Source: Gammaproteobacteria bacterium (GTDB taxonomy: Bacteria; Pseudomonadota; Gammaproteobacteria; Pseudomonadales; Pseudohongiellaceae). From it: a DNA stretch of 64,000 bases. Every line of letters begins with the position of its first letter. Position 1 is the stretch's first letter. This document shows positions 24,723-34,821 of the stretch, piece by piece. The stretch lies in NCBI GenBank assembly GCA_030832825.1, contig JAURIJ010000003.1, positions 1 through 64,000 of the forward strand, in the 5' to 3' direction. A program made the position numbers and the translations under genes. The notes under the pieces are model-generated. The model saw only the letters and a program-made list of their open reading frames with translations, was not told where the DNA came from and ran no database searches.

Positions 24723-26102
24723 ATGAAAATCAAGCAGTGTTGGAACAAGCAACGCTCAGGGAAAGCCGCTCTCGGCTTTGCTGTCCTTGCAGTGTTGGGA
24801 TTCACAGGTCAGGCCCAGGCACAATCTTCCTTGTCAATCGACTCGGGTGAAGTGACCTATGCTGACCACGTTGCACAGATCATCACGGACAACTGCGTTG
24901 TCTGCCACCGCGAAGGCGGTGTCGGCCCCATGCAGCTGACCAACTACGAACAGGTTCGTCCCTGGGCGCCGCTGATCGGTATGCGCGTTGCCAACAAGGA
25001 AATGCCCCCGTACTCCTATGACGATCACATCGGCATCCAGGACCTGCAGGGTGACTGGCGCCTGTCCGACGAAGAAATCGCAGCAATCACCACTTGGGTA
25101 GCACAAGGTGCCCCCGAAGGTGACTGGGGCGATCGCAGCCACCCGGTGGCTGACTTGCCTGATCCCGATCAGTGGACTTACGCCGCCATGTTCGGCGAGC
25201 CCGACCTGATTCTGGACTCCGAGCCAATTGACGTGCCTGCATTGGGTAACGACATGTGGCACCGCCCCTATGTCTACACCGGTCTGGATCACGACCGCTG
25301 CATCAAGGCGGTTCAAGTGAAGCCTGCTGGTGGCGCCAAGGCCGTTGTGCACCACGCCAACTCCGACATCGAGATCCCGAATGCTGAAGGCGAGTACGAA
25401 GACTTCGGTCAGCTGACAGAGTACGCGATGGGCAAGTGGGGCGAGATCATGCCGGAAGGCGTGTGCCGCACACTGCCGGCCAATGCACGCGTTCGCTGGG
25501 ACATTCACCTGTTCCCCGGCGGTGTGGGTGCAACAGCTCCTGGTACAGTCATCGAGGACAACGTTGTTGAAATCGGTCTCTGGCTGCACCCGGAAGGCTA
25601 CGAAGAAGTGGCCAAGTACAAGCAGGATCTGAAACTGTACAGACTGAACCACGGTGAGCTGATTGTTCCTCCGAATGGCACTGCCATGACTCAGGGCTTC
25701 CACTCATTCGACCACCCGGTCCGTATCGACAGCTTCCAGCCGCACGGTCACCTGCGTATGCGCGCAGCGTCACTGGAGATCTACTACCCGGCTACTGGTC
25801 GTACCGAGCAGCTGAGCCAGATCTCCAACTGGAGCGCCACTTGGCACCACAGCCACCTGTACGCACCGGACGTCGCTCCGCTGCTCCCAACAGGCGCAGT
25901 GCTGGTGATCAAGCAGTGGTATGACAACACTGCCAACAACCCGAACAACCCCGATCCTGATTTCTGGGTTGTAGAGGGCAGCCGTACAGCTGACGAAATG
26001 ACTCACGCCTGGATCGCGATCACTCACCTGGACGACGCCGGTTATGCCGAACTCGTTGCAGAGCGTGAAGCAGCCAAGCAGCGTTCAGTAGCCGCCGAGT
26101 AA
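24723..26102 (+). CDS. Cytochrome c / copper-dependent monooxygenase-like fusion (PHM fold)
   Basis: 459 residues from the ATG at 24723, with a strong AGGAGAGG ribosome binding site and a signal peptide ending near AQAQS. An N-terminal cytochrome c-type segment has CVVCH (58-62). The rest matches the copper type II ascorbate-dependent monooxygenase fold of peptidylglycine hydroxylating enzymes. The candidate ligands are all present: His210-His211 and His262 for the electron-transfer copper, and His341, His343 (QPHGHLRM) and Met426 (DEMTHAW) for the substrate copper. The DNTANNPNNPDP segment is typical of bacterial members. It should act in the periplasm, hydroxylating an unknown substrate with electrons supplied through its haem. 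Confidence 0.75.
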   Translation: MKIKQCWNKQRSGKAALGFAVLAVLGFTGQAQAQSSLSIDSGEVTYADHVAQIITDNCVVCHREGGVGPMQLTNYEQVRPWAPLIGMRVANKEMPPYSYDDHIGIQDLQGDWRLSDEEIAAITTWVAQGAPEGDWGDRSHPVADLPDPDQWTYAAMFGEPDLILDSEPIDVPALGNDMWHRPYVYTGLDHDRCIKAVQVKPAGGAKAVVHHANSDIEIPNAEGEYEDFGQLTEYAMGKWGEIMPEGVCRTLPANARVRWDIHLFPGGVGATAPGTVIEDNVVEIGLWLHPEGYEEVAKYKQDLKLYRLNHGELIVPPNGTAMTQGFHSFDHPVRIDSFQPHGHLRMRAASLEIYYPATGRTEQLSQISNWSATWHHSHLYAPDVAPLLPTGAVLVIKQWYDNTANNPNNPDPDFWVVEGSRTADEMTHAWIAITHLDDAGYAELVAEREAAKQRSVAAE

Positions 26103-26113
26103 TCGAGGCCAAG

Positions 26114-26137
26114 GGTGAGTCGGCGTTCCGACTCACC
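26114..26137 (+). terminator. Hairpin after the cytochrome/monooxygenase gene
   Basis: Perfect 10-bp arms GGTGAGTCGG / CCGACTCACC around CGTT, 12 bp after the stop. No T run follows, so it is the first of two stacked hairpins rather than a complete terminator. Confidence 0.55.
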
Positions 26138-26151
26138 TGCTGAATGAAAGA

Positions 26152-26188
26152 AGGGCCGTAGATGAAAATCTATGGCCCTTTTTGTTTG
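26152..26188 (+). terminator. Rho-independent terminator
   Basis: Arms AGGGCCGTAGAT / ATCTATGGCCCT (one G-U pair) with a GAAA loop, followed by TTTTTGTTT. It terminates the + strand cytochrome/monooxygenase transcript. Confidence 0.85.
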
Positions 26189-26214
26189 TGCTCGACGCAT
26201 CAGGGATCAGAATG

Positions 26215-26252
26215 AAAAAGGCCGCGTGCTCGTCTTCGAACACGCGGCCTTT
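26215..26252 (-). terminator. Bidirectional terminator between convergent genes
   Basis: Arms AAAGGCCGCGTG / CACGCGGCCTTT with an inner TCG/CGA pairing. The A run at 26215-26219 becomes a T run for transcripts from the minus-strand redoxin/monooxygenase gene, which ends 60 bp away. Confidence 0.75.
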
Positions 26253-26311
26253 CTGTTTCGGCAGCGCTTAGGAAGAGCAGCCGCAATCGGGCTGCAGATC
26301 CTGACAGTGGA

Positions 26312-28003
26312 TCAATCCGCCTTGTGGTACGTGAAATACCCCGTGAACATCTCATCAGTGCTGTTCAATCCGGTACGCACTTCGATGTCCGGGTCCGGAT
26401 TGAAGGGATTGGAGATAGAGTTGTCGAAAGCCCCCGAGACATGCACCTTGGTGCCTGCCGGAATGGTCACAGGCTCATCCAGGACATAGTGCGGCTGCCA
26501 GCCATAGTTGTAGGCCGGCACGCTCAACAGATCTCGCAGCGTGCCATCGGGTAGTTCGATACTGAACCTCATCTTCTTGCCTCGCGCGTTCATCTTGGCG
26601 CGCACGCCCGTGATCACCACCGACTCGTCGAAGACATACTCCGCATGTGCTGGAATCTCATGCTCGTTGGCTGGCAGCACCAGCTGAGCAGATACCGCCT
26701 GAACCAGCCGCTCCTTCAGCCCTTCACCATTCGGAGAATCGGAGAAGTACAGCCCGATCTTGGTGGCATCCTGCAACTCGGCACCAATACCCACAAAGTG
26801 GAATTGCAGCGACAGTTTGTGGCCCTTGGGAATTAAGACTGCAGTCCCTTCGGTGAAGGTGGTCGCGCTGGGCTTGCCAGGTGCATAGCTGTCCAGGAAG
26901 GTTCGGGTCGAGGTATTGCTGTTGCGCTCTTCGCCCCAGAAGTCCTCATCCGGCGCGGTGACGAATCCCATCAGATGGTGCAGCGCGCTGGTGGCATCCG
27001 GCATGTACTGCACTGCGGTAACCCATTTGTCCTCGGTGAAGGGCAACTCCACGTCGGCATAGACATAGTCGAGGATACCCGCGGGCGGAATCCGCAGCGG
27101 TGGTGCACTCACCACCATGTCAGGTTCGCCGAGAATCCACTCCTTGCTCTCCACCCACTTGAGCGCCTCCAGAGGATCAGCGCCCTCACCGCGCGGCGCA
27201 CCGGCATTGAACCAGTGCAGCAGCGTCTGGATGTCTTCCGTCGCCACATAGCGAGCATTGGGTGAATGACCGATGCTGGGATCGATCTGGGCCGGCGGCA
27301 TGCGCTTGTTCAGCAGCACTTCCCGGATCATCGGCGACCAGCCCAGCAGGGACACATACTTGTCGATCGCAAAGGGCCCAACGCCGAACTGCCTGTGACA
27401 GGAGGCACAGTTGTCGATGATGATCGGGGCGATCTCCGTCACGTAATCCGGCACATCGGCGGCATGTCTGTCCCGCACGGGGTAGTCGATGGCGCAGCCG
27501 GAGGTGTTGTCAGTCTTGACCGTGTCGCGCAGATTCTTGGTGAGCAATCCCGACAAGCTGCTATCGAGTTCGTCGCCAACGGCCCCGACGTAAAACATGG
27601 AGAGACGATCCGGATTCAACACCCGAACGTCACCCGCCTGAGTGATGCCTAGCGCTTCGGAAATCAGCTGTCCATTGTCCTGCAGGATTGGCAGCGGCAT
27701 GTTCAACTCACGCAAGGCAGCACGATCCAGATCATGCGAATCGAGCAGCAGGAACTCGATGCCCTGCTCGGCGTAACGTGAATGCAACTCCTGATAGCGG
27801 GCCAGGCTTGCGTCCATGCCAGAGCAGGACTGTGCATAGGACATGAGGACGACGGCCTTGCGATGTTGGTAGCGGCTCAGTTGATGGAACTCGCCATCAC
27901 TGTCCAGCAGCGCGAAGTCACCGGTCCTGTCGAGCGCAGCGCTCGCAGTCCCGGATGCCAGCGCCAGAAACGCGCCCAGACAGGACGCATGAACCTTATT
28001 CAT
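26312..28003 (-). CDS. Redoxin-cytochrome c-copper monooxygenase-like fusion, CuM histidines lost
   Basis: 563 residues with a signal peptide ending near SAALD. Domain order: a thioredoxin/peroxiredoxin-like domain (about 24-160), a cytochrome c segment with CASCH (199-203), and a PHM-type copper monooxygenase region (about 290-563). The first copper site is kept (His342-His343, His402) and so is the late methionine (Met552, DEMFTGY). Where relatives carry P-H-M-H-x-R-G-K, this protein has AKMNARGKK (469-477), so both histidines of the substrate-activating copper are replaced by Lys470 and Asn472. It is probably not a standard hydroxylase. It shares a transcript with the unknown secreted gene upstream at 28047-29168. 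Confidence 0.75.
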   Translation of the reverse strand: MNKVHASCLGAFLALASGTASAALDRTGDFALLDSDGEFHQLSRYQHRKAVVLMSYAQSCSGMDASLARYQELHSRYAEQGIEFLLLDSHDLDRAALRELNMPLPILQDNGQLISEALGITQAGDVRVLNPDRLSMFYVGAVGDELDSSLSGLLTKNLRDTVKTDNTSGCAIDYPVRDRHAADVPDYVTEIAPIIIDNCASCHRQFGVGPFAIDKYVSLLGWSPMIREVLLNKRMPPAQIDPSIGHSPNARYVATEDIQTLLHWFNAGAPRGEGADPLEALKWVESKEWILGEPDMVVSAPPLRIPPAGILDYVYADVELPFTEDKWVTAVQYMPDATSALHHLMGFVTAPDEDFWGEERNSNTSTRTFLDSYAPGKPSATTFTEGTAVLIPKGHKLSLQFHFVGIGAELQDATKIGLYFSDSPNGEGLKERLVQAVSAQLVLPANEHEIPAHAEYVFDESVVITGVRAKMNARGKKMRFSIELPDGTLRDLLSVPAYNYGWQPHYVLDEPVTIPAGTKVHVSGAFDNSISNPFNPDPDIEVRTGLNSTDEMFTGYFTYHKAD

Positions 28004-28046
28004 GACACTTCACCTCTTCATTCACTCGAACGCTGCGCTCAAGGGC

Positions 28047-29168
28047 TCAACGCATCGGGTAGTTGCTCACGTGCTGAGTGGCGGAACGGCCGCGATTGCG
28101 CTCGGACTGAGCCAAACCGCCCAGAGCAGGACCGCCCTGGTTGAAGATGCCCCCACGCAGAACGAACTCGAGATACTTCATCTCGTCGTCGAGGTTACTG
28201 GTCTTGTCGGTGTAATTGGCAACGGCAGCCTCGATAGCCGCGGCGCGATCGGGCACATCCGGATGCGCCAGGAGGTCGCCAATCACCACTTTCAGCAAGG
28301 AAATATTGTCCAGCACATAGGCGGCGCCGGGGTGGAAGCTGTACACATTCGGCGCAATGGCAGGCATCGTCGGAATGTCAGTGGGCAAGCCCATCAGGCT
28401 GCCGTGGGTGGGGGACACCTTCTCCTCGTAAAGCGCCAGCACTGTTGCGATACCGGCTTCCAGATCCGCGTCATTGCCGGCGAGGATGGTTGCTTCCAGG
28501 GCAGCGATCTGCAGCCACTGTGAGGCCCATGTCATGCCACTGAGTTGCGGGAAGCCCACACGGAAAGCGTAGGCATAGGGGTGCTTGGACAGCAGATCCG
28601 GCGATTTGGGCAGCGCGGCAACAGACAGTGCGTCATTGCTCAGGTATTCCTGCAGAGCCTGCTCAACAGCGCTGTGCTTGTCGAGCACGTTGTTGTCGAG
28701 ATAGATGTCCAGCAGGGTGATGCCGAACTGACGACCACGCTCCAGCACATCCACAGCGATCGGCGGGATGCTGCCATTCGCGGACAGCACACTCGCCACT
28801 TCCTGGTCATCGAATTCGTCGCGAATCATGGACTGCAGACCGGGCGTGGCCCGCGTCTCGAACACTCGGAACGGGCCAAGCATGGCCATGTGGTTGGTCG
28901 CTGTGTGGTAGTGCGAGAACTCGGCCTGTGACAACTCTACGATCTCTTCCATCAGCAGCGTCTTGCCAAACTGCGACTCGGGAGATTCGTTGCTGACAAC
29001 GATCTCGTCGAACACGGCAGCCTGGAGCACCTCGGAAGCATTCAGGTACTGGGCCAGTTGAGGGAAACGGGCTTCCATGTAACCCGGGGTCTGAGCCTGC
29101 AGGCTGACTGGAGCAACGACCCCAGCGATGGAGAATCCGAGCAGTAAACCGTGAATGTACTTGTGCAT
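28047..29168 (-). CDS. Secreted protein of unknown function
   Basis: 373 residues with a signal peptide ending near LQAQT. The mature part is helical and acidic, without cysteines or membrane helices in view. Segments such as FSHYHTATNHMAMLGPF and KHPYAYAFRVGFPQLSGMTWASQWLQIAALEATILAG look conserved but I do not recognise a family. It lies 43 bp upstream of the redoxin/cytochrome/monooxygenase fusion on the same strand and is probably its operon partner. The role is likely to be in the same periplasmic process. Confidence 0.65.
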   Translation of the reverse strand: MHKYIHGLLLGFSIAGVVAPVSLQAQTPGYMEARFPQLAQYLNASEVLQAAVFDEIVVSNESPESQFGKTLLMEEIVELSQAEFSHYHTATNHMAMLGPFRVFETRATPGLQSMIRDEFDDQEVASVLSANGSIPPIAVDVLERGRQFGITLLDIYLDNNVLDKHSAVEQALQEYLSNDALSVAALPKSPDLLSKHPYAYAFRVGFPQLSGMTWASQWLQIAALEATILAGNDADLEAGIATVLALYEEKVSPTHGSLMGLPTDIPTMPAIAPNVYSFHPGAAYVLDNISLLKVVIGDLLAHPDVPDRAAAIEAAVANYTDKTSNLDDEMKYLEFVLRGGIFNQGGPALGGLAQSERNRGRSATQHVSNYPMR

Positions 29169-29195
29169 TGCAACCCCCGCGAAAGTCTGATTTTT

Positions 29196-29248
29196 CAGGT
29201 GGTTTGGTCCACCTGCTTAAACGGCCCAAGCATAAAAGCCCGGGCCGT
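29196..29248 (-). promoter_or_regulatory. Two hairpins in the leader of the unknown secreted gene
   Basis: Arms CAGGTGG/CCACCTG (29196-29202 and 29209-29215) and ACGGCCC/GGGCCGT (29221-29227 and 29242-29248) form two adjacent stems between the alpha/beta hydrolase stop and the start at 29168. The distal one may end the hydrolase transcript; the proximal one lies in the 5' leader. Neither has a clear T run. Confidence 0.4.
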
Positions 29249-29298
29249 CCAAGTCCATCCTGAATCAGGCGAAAGGTTTGGCAATATGTGACATTTGC

Positions 29299-30327
29299 TC
29301 AGTCCGCCGGAGGCGGCAACGGCTCTGAGCGCAGGAAGCGAATCAGGTCGGCGTGATACTGCTCCGGAATCTCGAAGTGCGGATTGTGTCCGATGCCGGG
29401 GTAGAGAATCAGCTCGGCATTGGGAATCGTTTCAGACACATGACGCGCCAGTTCGGCGTAGTTGGGCGTCAGATTGTCCTGGGCACCACCGATCACCAGC
29501 GACTTTGCCTGAATGTACTGCCAGTCATACACGACGGGGTCGAGGAACAGAATCTGCTGCTGCCAGGTGCGAATGCGCGCCAGCAGAGGCCACTCGGCAA
29601 TCAGGGTCTGTCCGTACTGGTACCGCACCCACTCGAGGTACTTGTTGTCCCAGGTCGGGTAGTAGCTCATGTGGTTGCGCAGAATGCTCTGGTAGGTGGT
29701 GTTCGTGAGTGTGGCCTGATACAGCTCCTCGAAATCCCTCCATGGACGCCCCTGACGCTGATCGGTAAGACCGATCTGGTTCACCAGCGCAACATGCGTG
29801 GTGACTTCAGGATAGGTCATGGCGAAACGGCTCGCCACCATGCCCCCCATCGAGTGCCCCACGATGGCGGCCTTCTCCACGCCCACGTGGTCCAGCAGAC
29901 GCTTGGAGTCCAGAGCGAAGATATGCAGGTTGTAGGGAATATCGAGTTTGGAGGAGCGTCCGTAGCCAATGCGATCCGGCACCAGCACGCGGAAGCCCGC
30001 CTCGCTCAGAGCCGTGATCGTCACCTCGAAGCCCTTGCCGGCGAAGTTCATGCCGTGGAACAGCATGGCAGTCTGGCCATTCGGGGTTCCCGTCGGGGCG
30101 ACGTCCATGTAGGCCATGCGACCATCCTGACCGAAATGCTGCACATCCAGGTAATGCACCGGATGCGGATACGGGATTTCCTCCAGCGTGGAGGACAGCG
30201 GCCCCCAGTCGGCCGGCGCCTCGGTCGGGGGTGTCTGCCCCTGCGCGTGCAACTGGGCACTGGCGGCCAGCAGAATGCCGGCAAACAGCAGGCTGGCCAG
30301 CCGTTTCATTCGAGATGAGGTGTACAT
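29299..30327 (-). CDS. Secreted alpha/beta hydrolase
   Basis: 342 residues starting at the ATG at 30327, which has AAGGAGT at good spacing; the ATG 18 bp later would also give a signal peptide. The signal ends near LHAQG. The alpha/beta hydrolase fold is clear: oxyanion loop LFHGMNFAGKG, nucleophile elbow GHSMGG (Ser162 region), the acid in GGAQDNLTP and the histidine in GIGHNPHFEIPEQ. Close to the epoxide hydrolase/haloalkane dehalogenase-like branch in layout (VPDRIGYGRSS). The substrate is unknown; it sits next to the copper-monooxygenase-like genes on the same strand. Confidence 0.85.
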   Translation of the reverse strand: MYTSSRMKRLASLLFAGILLAASAQLHAQGQTPPTEAPADWGPLSSTLEEIPYPHPVHYLDVQHFGQDGRMAYMDVAPTGTPNGQTAMLFHGMNFAGKGFEVTITALSEAGFRVLVPDRIGYGRSSKLDIPYNLHIFALDSKRLLDHVGVEKAAIVGHSMGGMVASRFAMTYPEVTTHVALVNQIGLTDQRQGRPWRDFEELYQATLTNTTYQSILRNHMSYYPTWDNKYLEWVRYQYGQTLIAEWPLLARIRTWQQQILFLDPVVYDWQYIQAKSLVIGGAQDNLTPNYAELARHVSETIPNAELILYPGIGHNPHFEIPEQYHADLIRFLRSEPLPPPAD

Positions 30328-30385
30328 GCGTGACTCCTTCTTGTTGTGATGTTCATGAGTAATCCAGCGGCGAAGATCGTGCCCC

Positions 30386-32110
30386 TCACTCCGCCTTGTG
30401 AGCGACTTTCAAGCCTAGTTTCAGGATATGCCCCTGCTCTGCAGCGGCGACCGTCCAGTAGAAGCCCTGCCACTCGATCTGGTCACCGACCACCGGCTTG
30501 CTGCCCATTTTCTCGGCGAAGAATTCACCGATGGTGGCATCAGTGCGGCAACCCTCGAGAGACAAGCCGTAGACCGGGGCAAGATCCACCAATCGGGCAT
30601 TGGCGTCCAGTATGAAATCGCCAAAGAACCAGTTGTCCATATTGGAGACCGGTGCCTGACTGAACAGCTTGCCGAGTTCTGGCAGGTCATGCTCGTGCCC
30701 GATGATACAGAGAATATCGTCCGCCATGAGCTTCGTGCTGCCGCTGGGGTGGAGCAATTCCCTGCCGCGGAACAGGGCCGCAATCCGCGTTCCCTCCGGC
30801 ATGTGCAGACGTCGCAGCTCGGTGTTGATGCACCACTTTTCCGCACCCAGCTTGTAGACGAACATTTCCCACTGGCTCGTCGGGTGAATCTCCAGGCCTG
30901 TTCGCGCAATGGGCGACGGCTGCGGTGGCACTTCCACACGAGCGAGGCGGGTGGCCAGAGGCAACGAACTTCCCTGCAGGATCAGTGACACCAGCACCAC
31001 GAAGAAGGCCAGATTGAAATACAGCTGTGACTGCGGAAGCCCGGCCATGATTGGGTAAACGGCAAGAATCACGGGCACAGCGCCGCGCAGCCCCACCCAG
31101 GAAATGAACCAGCGCTCGCGTGTCTTGAAACGGCTGAAGAAAGCCAGGCTGATCCACACGGCCGCAGGCCGCGCGACGACGATCATCCACAACGCAAGCA
31201 GCAGACCGGGCACTGCAATAGGCGCCAGCTCGGAGGGTGTGAGCAGCAGCCCCAGCACAAGGAACATTCCGATCTGGCTCATCCAGGCAAGGCCGTCGAA
31301 AACGGAAAGTATGGACGAGCGACCGCGAATCGGGCGATTACCCAACAACAGCCCACACAGATAAATGGCGAGAATCCCGCTGCCGCCGAGCATGTTGGTG
31401 AAGGCGAAAAGCAACAGGCCACCGCTTAACGCCAGCAAGGGATATAGGCCACTGGCCAGCACACTGCGATTGATCAATCGCCACAACAGCCAGCCGCCTC
31501 CAAAACCGATGATGACCCCCAGGCCCATCTGTTGCAGCAGACTCAACAGAAACGCGAATCCGATGTTCGTCTCACCGGACGCCAGCAACTCAATGAGGGT
31601 GACCGTGAGAAATACAGCCATCGGGTCGTTGCTGCCGGACTCGATCTCCAGCGTCGCACCCACACGCTCGTTCAGACTTCGCTGCCCCAGCAAGGAGAAT
31701 ACCGCTGCTGCGTCGGTTGAGCCGACGATCGAGCCGATCAGCAGCCCCTGCAGCAGCGTGAGATCGAACAGCCAGGCGGCCACATAGCCGGTCAATCCGG
31801 CCGTGAGCACAACCCCGACTGTCGCCAGCGACAATGCCGGCCCCAGCGCGACACGGAAGGTCGCGGCGCGCGTCCGCATGCCGCCATCGAGCAGGATGAT
31901 GGCAAGCGCGAGGTTGCTGGCGAGGTAGGCAAGCGAGTAGTCATCGAACAGGATGCCGCCGATACCGTCTTCACCGGCGAGCATCCCCACGCCCAGGAAG
32001 ATGACCAGAATGGGGATACCAAGCCGCGAGGACAACGAACTTACAAGGACACTGAAACCGACCAGAATGGCGCCGACTAGGAACAGATTGTTGATGGTAC
32101 CGGCATCCAT
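30386..32110 (-). CDS. nhaP2: Potassium/proton antiporter, CPA1 family
   Basis: 574 residues, matching NhaP2/CvrA. About 12 membrane helices carry the CPA core ([14 protein letters not shown] and [13 protein letters not shown], with the paired Asp residues). The cytoplasmic part holds a TrkA-C domain (about 405-480, [40 protein letters not shown]) and a CorC/HlyC-type domain at the end ([23 protein letters not shown]). It exchanges K+ or other cations for H+ and guards against cation overload. GGGGAG precedes the ATG. It follows purA by 18 bp. Confidence 0.92.
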   Translation of the reverse strand: MDAGTINNLFLVGAILVGFSVLVSSLSSRLGIPILVIFLGVGMLAGEDGIGGILFDDYSLAYLASNLALAIILLDGGMRTRAATFRVALGPALSLATVGVVLTAGLTGYVAAWLFDLTLLQGLLIGSIVGSTDAAAVFSLLGQRSLNERVGATLEIESGSNDPMAVFLTVTLIELLASGETNIGFAFLLSLLQQMGLGVIIGFGGGWLLWRLINRSVLASGLYPLLALSGGLLLFAFTNMLGGSGILAIYLCGLLLGNRPIRGRSSILSVFDGLAWMSQIGMFLVLGLLLTPSELAPIAVPGLLLALWMIVVARPAAVWISLAFFSRFKTRERWFISWVGLRGAVPVILAVYPIMAGLPQSQLYFNLAFFVVLVSLILQGSSLPLATRLARVEVPPQPSPIARTGLEIHPTSQWEMFVYKLGAEKWCINTELRRLHMPEGTRIAALFRGRELLHPSGSTKLMADDILCIIGHEHDLPELGKLFSQAPVSNMDNWFFGDFILDANARLVDLAPVYGLSLEGCRTDATIGEFFAEKMGSKPVVGDQIEWQGFYWTVAAAEQGHILKLGLKVAHKAE

Positions 32111-32128
32111 GCATAGCTCCCCGGGTTA

Positions 32129-33448
<1,320 letters not shown>

Positions 33449-33487
33449 TCATTGGAGACAGGCGGCTCATCCCGAGACGGGCACCTG

Positions 33488-34696
33488 TCACTTCACGCTT
33501 TGCACCAGCCACTGAGCTTCACGTCTGACGATGCGCCGATCGCATCCAAGTGCGCTGAGCTCCTCCGCAGCAGGCGGTGTATCCGTCAGATCCATCAGGA
33601 CGCGCTCGCCCTGGGCTCTCAGGCTGGCGATGAGTGCCTGCAGTTGCGGATCGTTGTCGGCAGGGGCCGACACGGCCAGGCGCCGCACGAAAGCCTCCGT
33701 GCTCAGGCGGGCCAGCACTTTCAGGTCAGCGTCAAAGCCGGACGCCGGTCGGGCGCTGCCGAATGCGGCTCCGATATCGTTGTAACGCCCGCCCTGCGCG
33801 ACGGCCCGGCCGTATCCCGGTGTGTAAGCGGCGAAGACGATGCCCGTGTGGTATTCGTATCCGCGCAGCTCGCACAGGTCAAAGCCCAGCGACACGCCTG
33901 GCAGGCGCTGCCTGACGCCTTTCGCGATGGCGGCCAGCTCGGCCAGAGCCGCCACGGCATCCTGGGGGGCATCCTTGAACACGCGCAATGCATCGTCCAG
34001 CACACTCTCATCGCCACTGAGACGCGACAACTGCCACAGCAGGCTGCGCATGCGAGCGTCAGAGACATGCTGTGCGAGCAGCTCGTCAATCTCACCGAAA
34101 GCCTTGCGTTGCAGCGCATCGAACAGATCGCGCTCGGCCTGCACCGACATGCCGCAGGCCTTGACCAGCCCGCGAAACAGGCCGACATGGCCCAGCACCA
34201 GATGCACATTCTGGATGGAGGAGGCCTGCAAGGTCTCATGCATAAGACAGATCAGTTCGACGTCACAGCCTGTGCCGGCATGACCGAACATCTCGGCGCC
34301 TATCCGGATGGGCACCCTGGAGGCCAGGAGCCCGCGCGGCAGGGTATGCAGGACATGATCGGCATAGCACAGGCGCACGGGAAGCTGCCCTGCTCCCCGA
34401 CGAGCCCCGAGGCAATGGGCGTCGATCCGCGCGACCTGTGGCGTGATATCGGCGCGCACCCCCATCATCCGACCAGTCAGCTGATCGGTGATCTTGAAGG
34501 TATGCAGATCCAGATCGTGGGACGAGCCCACCAGCAGAGAATCGAGGTACTCGATGAGCGGAGTGATCACCAGGTCATAGGACCAGCCCGCGTAGAGATC
34601 CAGGATGCGACGGCGCAGCGTCTCCAGCTTGAACGCCTCATCGGGCAGAATTTCTTCCACACCCTCCGGGAGCAACCATCGATTCCGTGCTGTCAT
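33488..34696 (-). CDS. hisZ: ATP phosphoribosyltransferase regulatory subunit
   Basis: 402 residues related to histidyl-tRNA synthetase but without its anticodon-binding domain: WLLPEGVEEILPDEAFKLETLRRRILDLY at the start, then KITDQLTGRMMGVRADITPQVARIDAHCL and LCYADHVLHTLP. It regulates the short form of HisG in the first step of histidine synthesis. HisG itself is not in this window. It lies between hflC and purA as in Pseudomonas. Confidence 0.93.
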   Translation of the reverse strand: MTARNRWLLPEGVEEILPDEAFKLETLRRRILDLYAGWSYDLVITPLIEYLDSLLVGSSHDLDLHTFKITDQLTGRMMGVRADITPQVARIDAHCLGARRGAGQLPVRLCYADHVLHTLPRGLLASRVPIRIGAEMFGHAGTGCDVELICLMHETLQASSIQNVHLVLGHVGLFRGLVKACGMSVQAERDLFDALQRKAFGEIDELLAQHVSDARMRSLLWQLSRLSGDESVLDDALRVFKDAPQDAVAALAELAAIAKGVRQRLPGVSLGFDLCELRGYEYHTGIVFAAYTPGYGRAVAQGGRYNDIGAAFGSARPASGFDADLKVLARLSTEAFVRRLAVSAPADNDPQLQALIASLRAQGERVLMDLTDTPPAAEELSALGCDRRIVRREAQWLVQSVK

Positions 34697-34774
34697 TCGT
34701 CAAATCCTGCATTCAATCCTGTCGAAATGGCGTCCGCTGCACTGCCGGCACCGGCGAGCGGTTTCCCCAGACGG

Positions 34775-34809
34775 AAAAAGACCAGCAGCAAGAAATCCTG
34801 CTGCTGGTC
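34775..34809 (-). terminator. Terminator after hflC
   Basis: Arms GACCAGCAGCA / TGCTGCTGGTC (34780-34790 and 34799-34809), followed on the minus strand by a run of five T (A run at 34775-34779). It ends the long hflX-hflK-hflC transcript 13 bp past the hflC stop, before hisZ. Confidence 0.85.
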
Positions 34810-34821
34810 CTGGCCCGTGCC

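Noticed and set aside
26103-26311. Three hairpins in a row resembling a CRISPR-like or REP repeat array
   Set aside because: The hairpins have different sequences and fit terminators of convergent genes.
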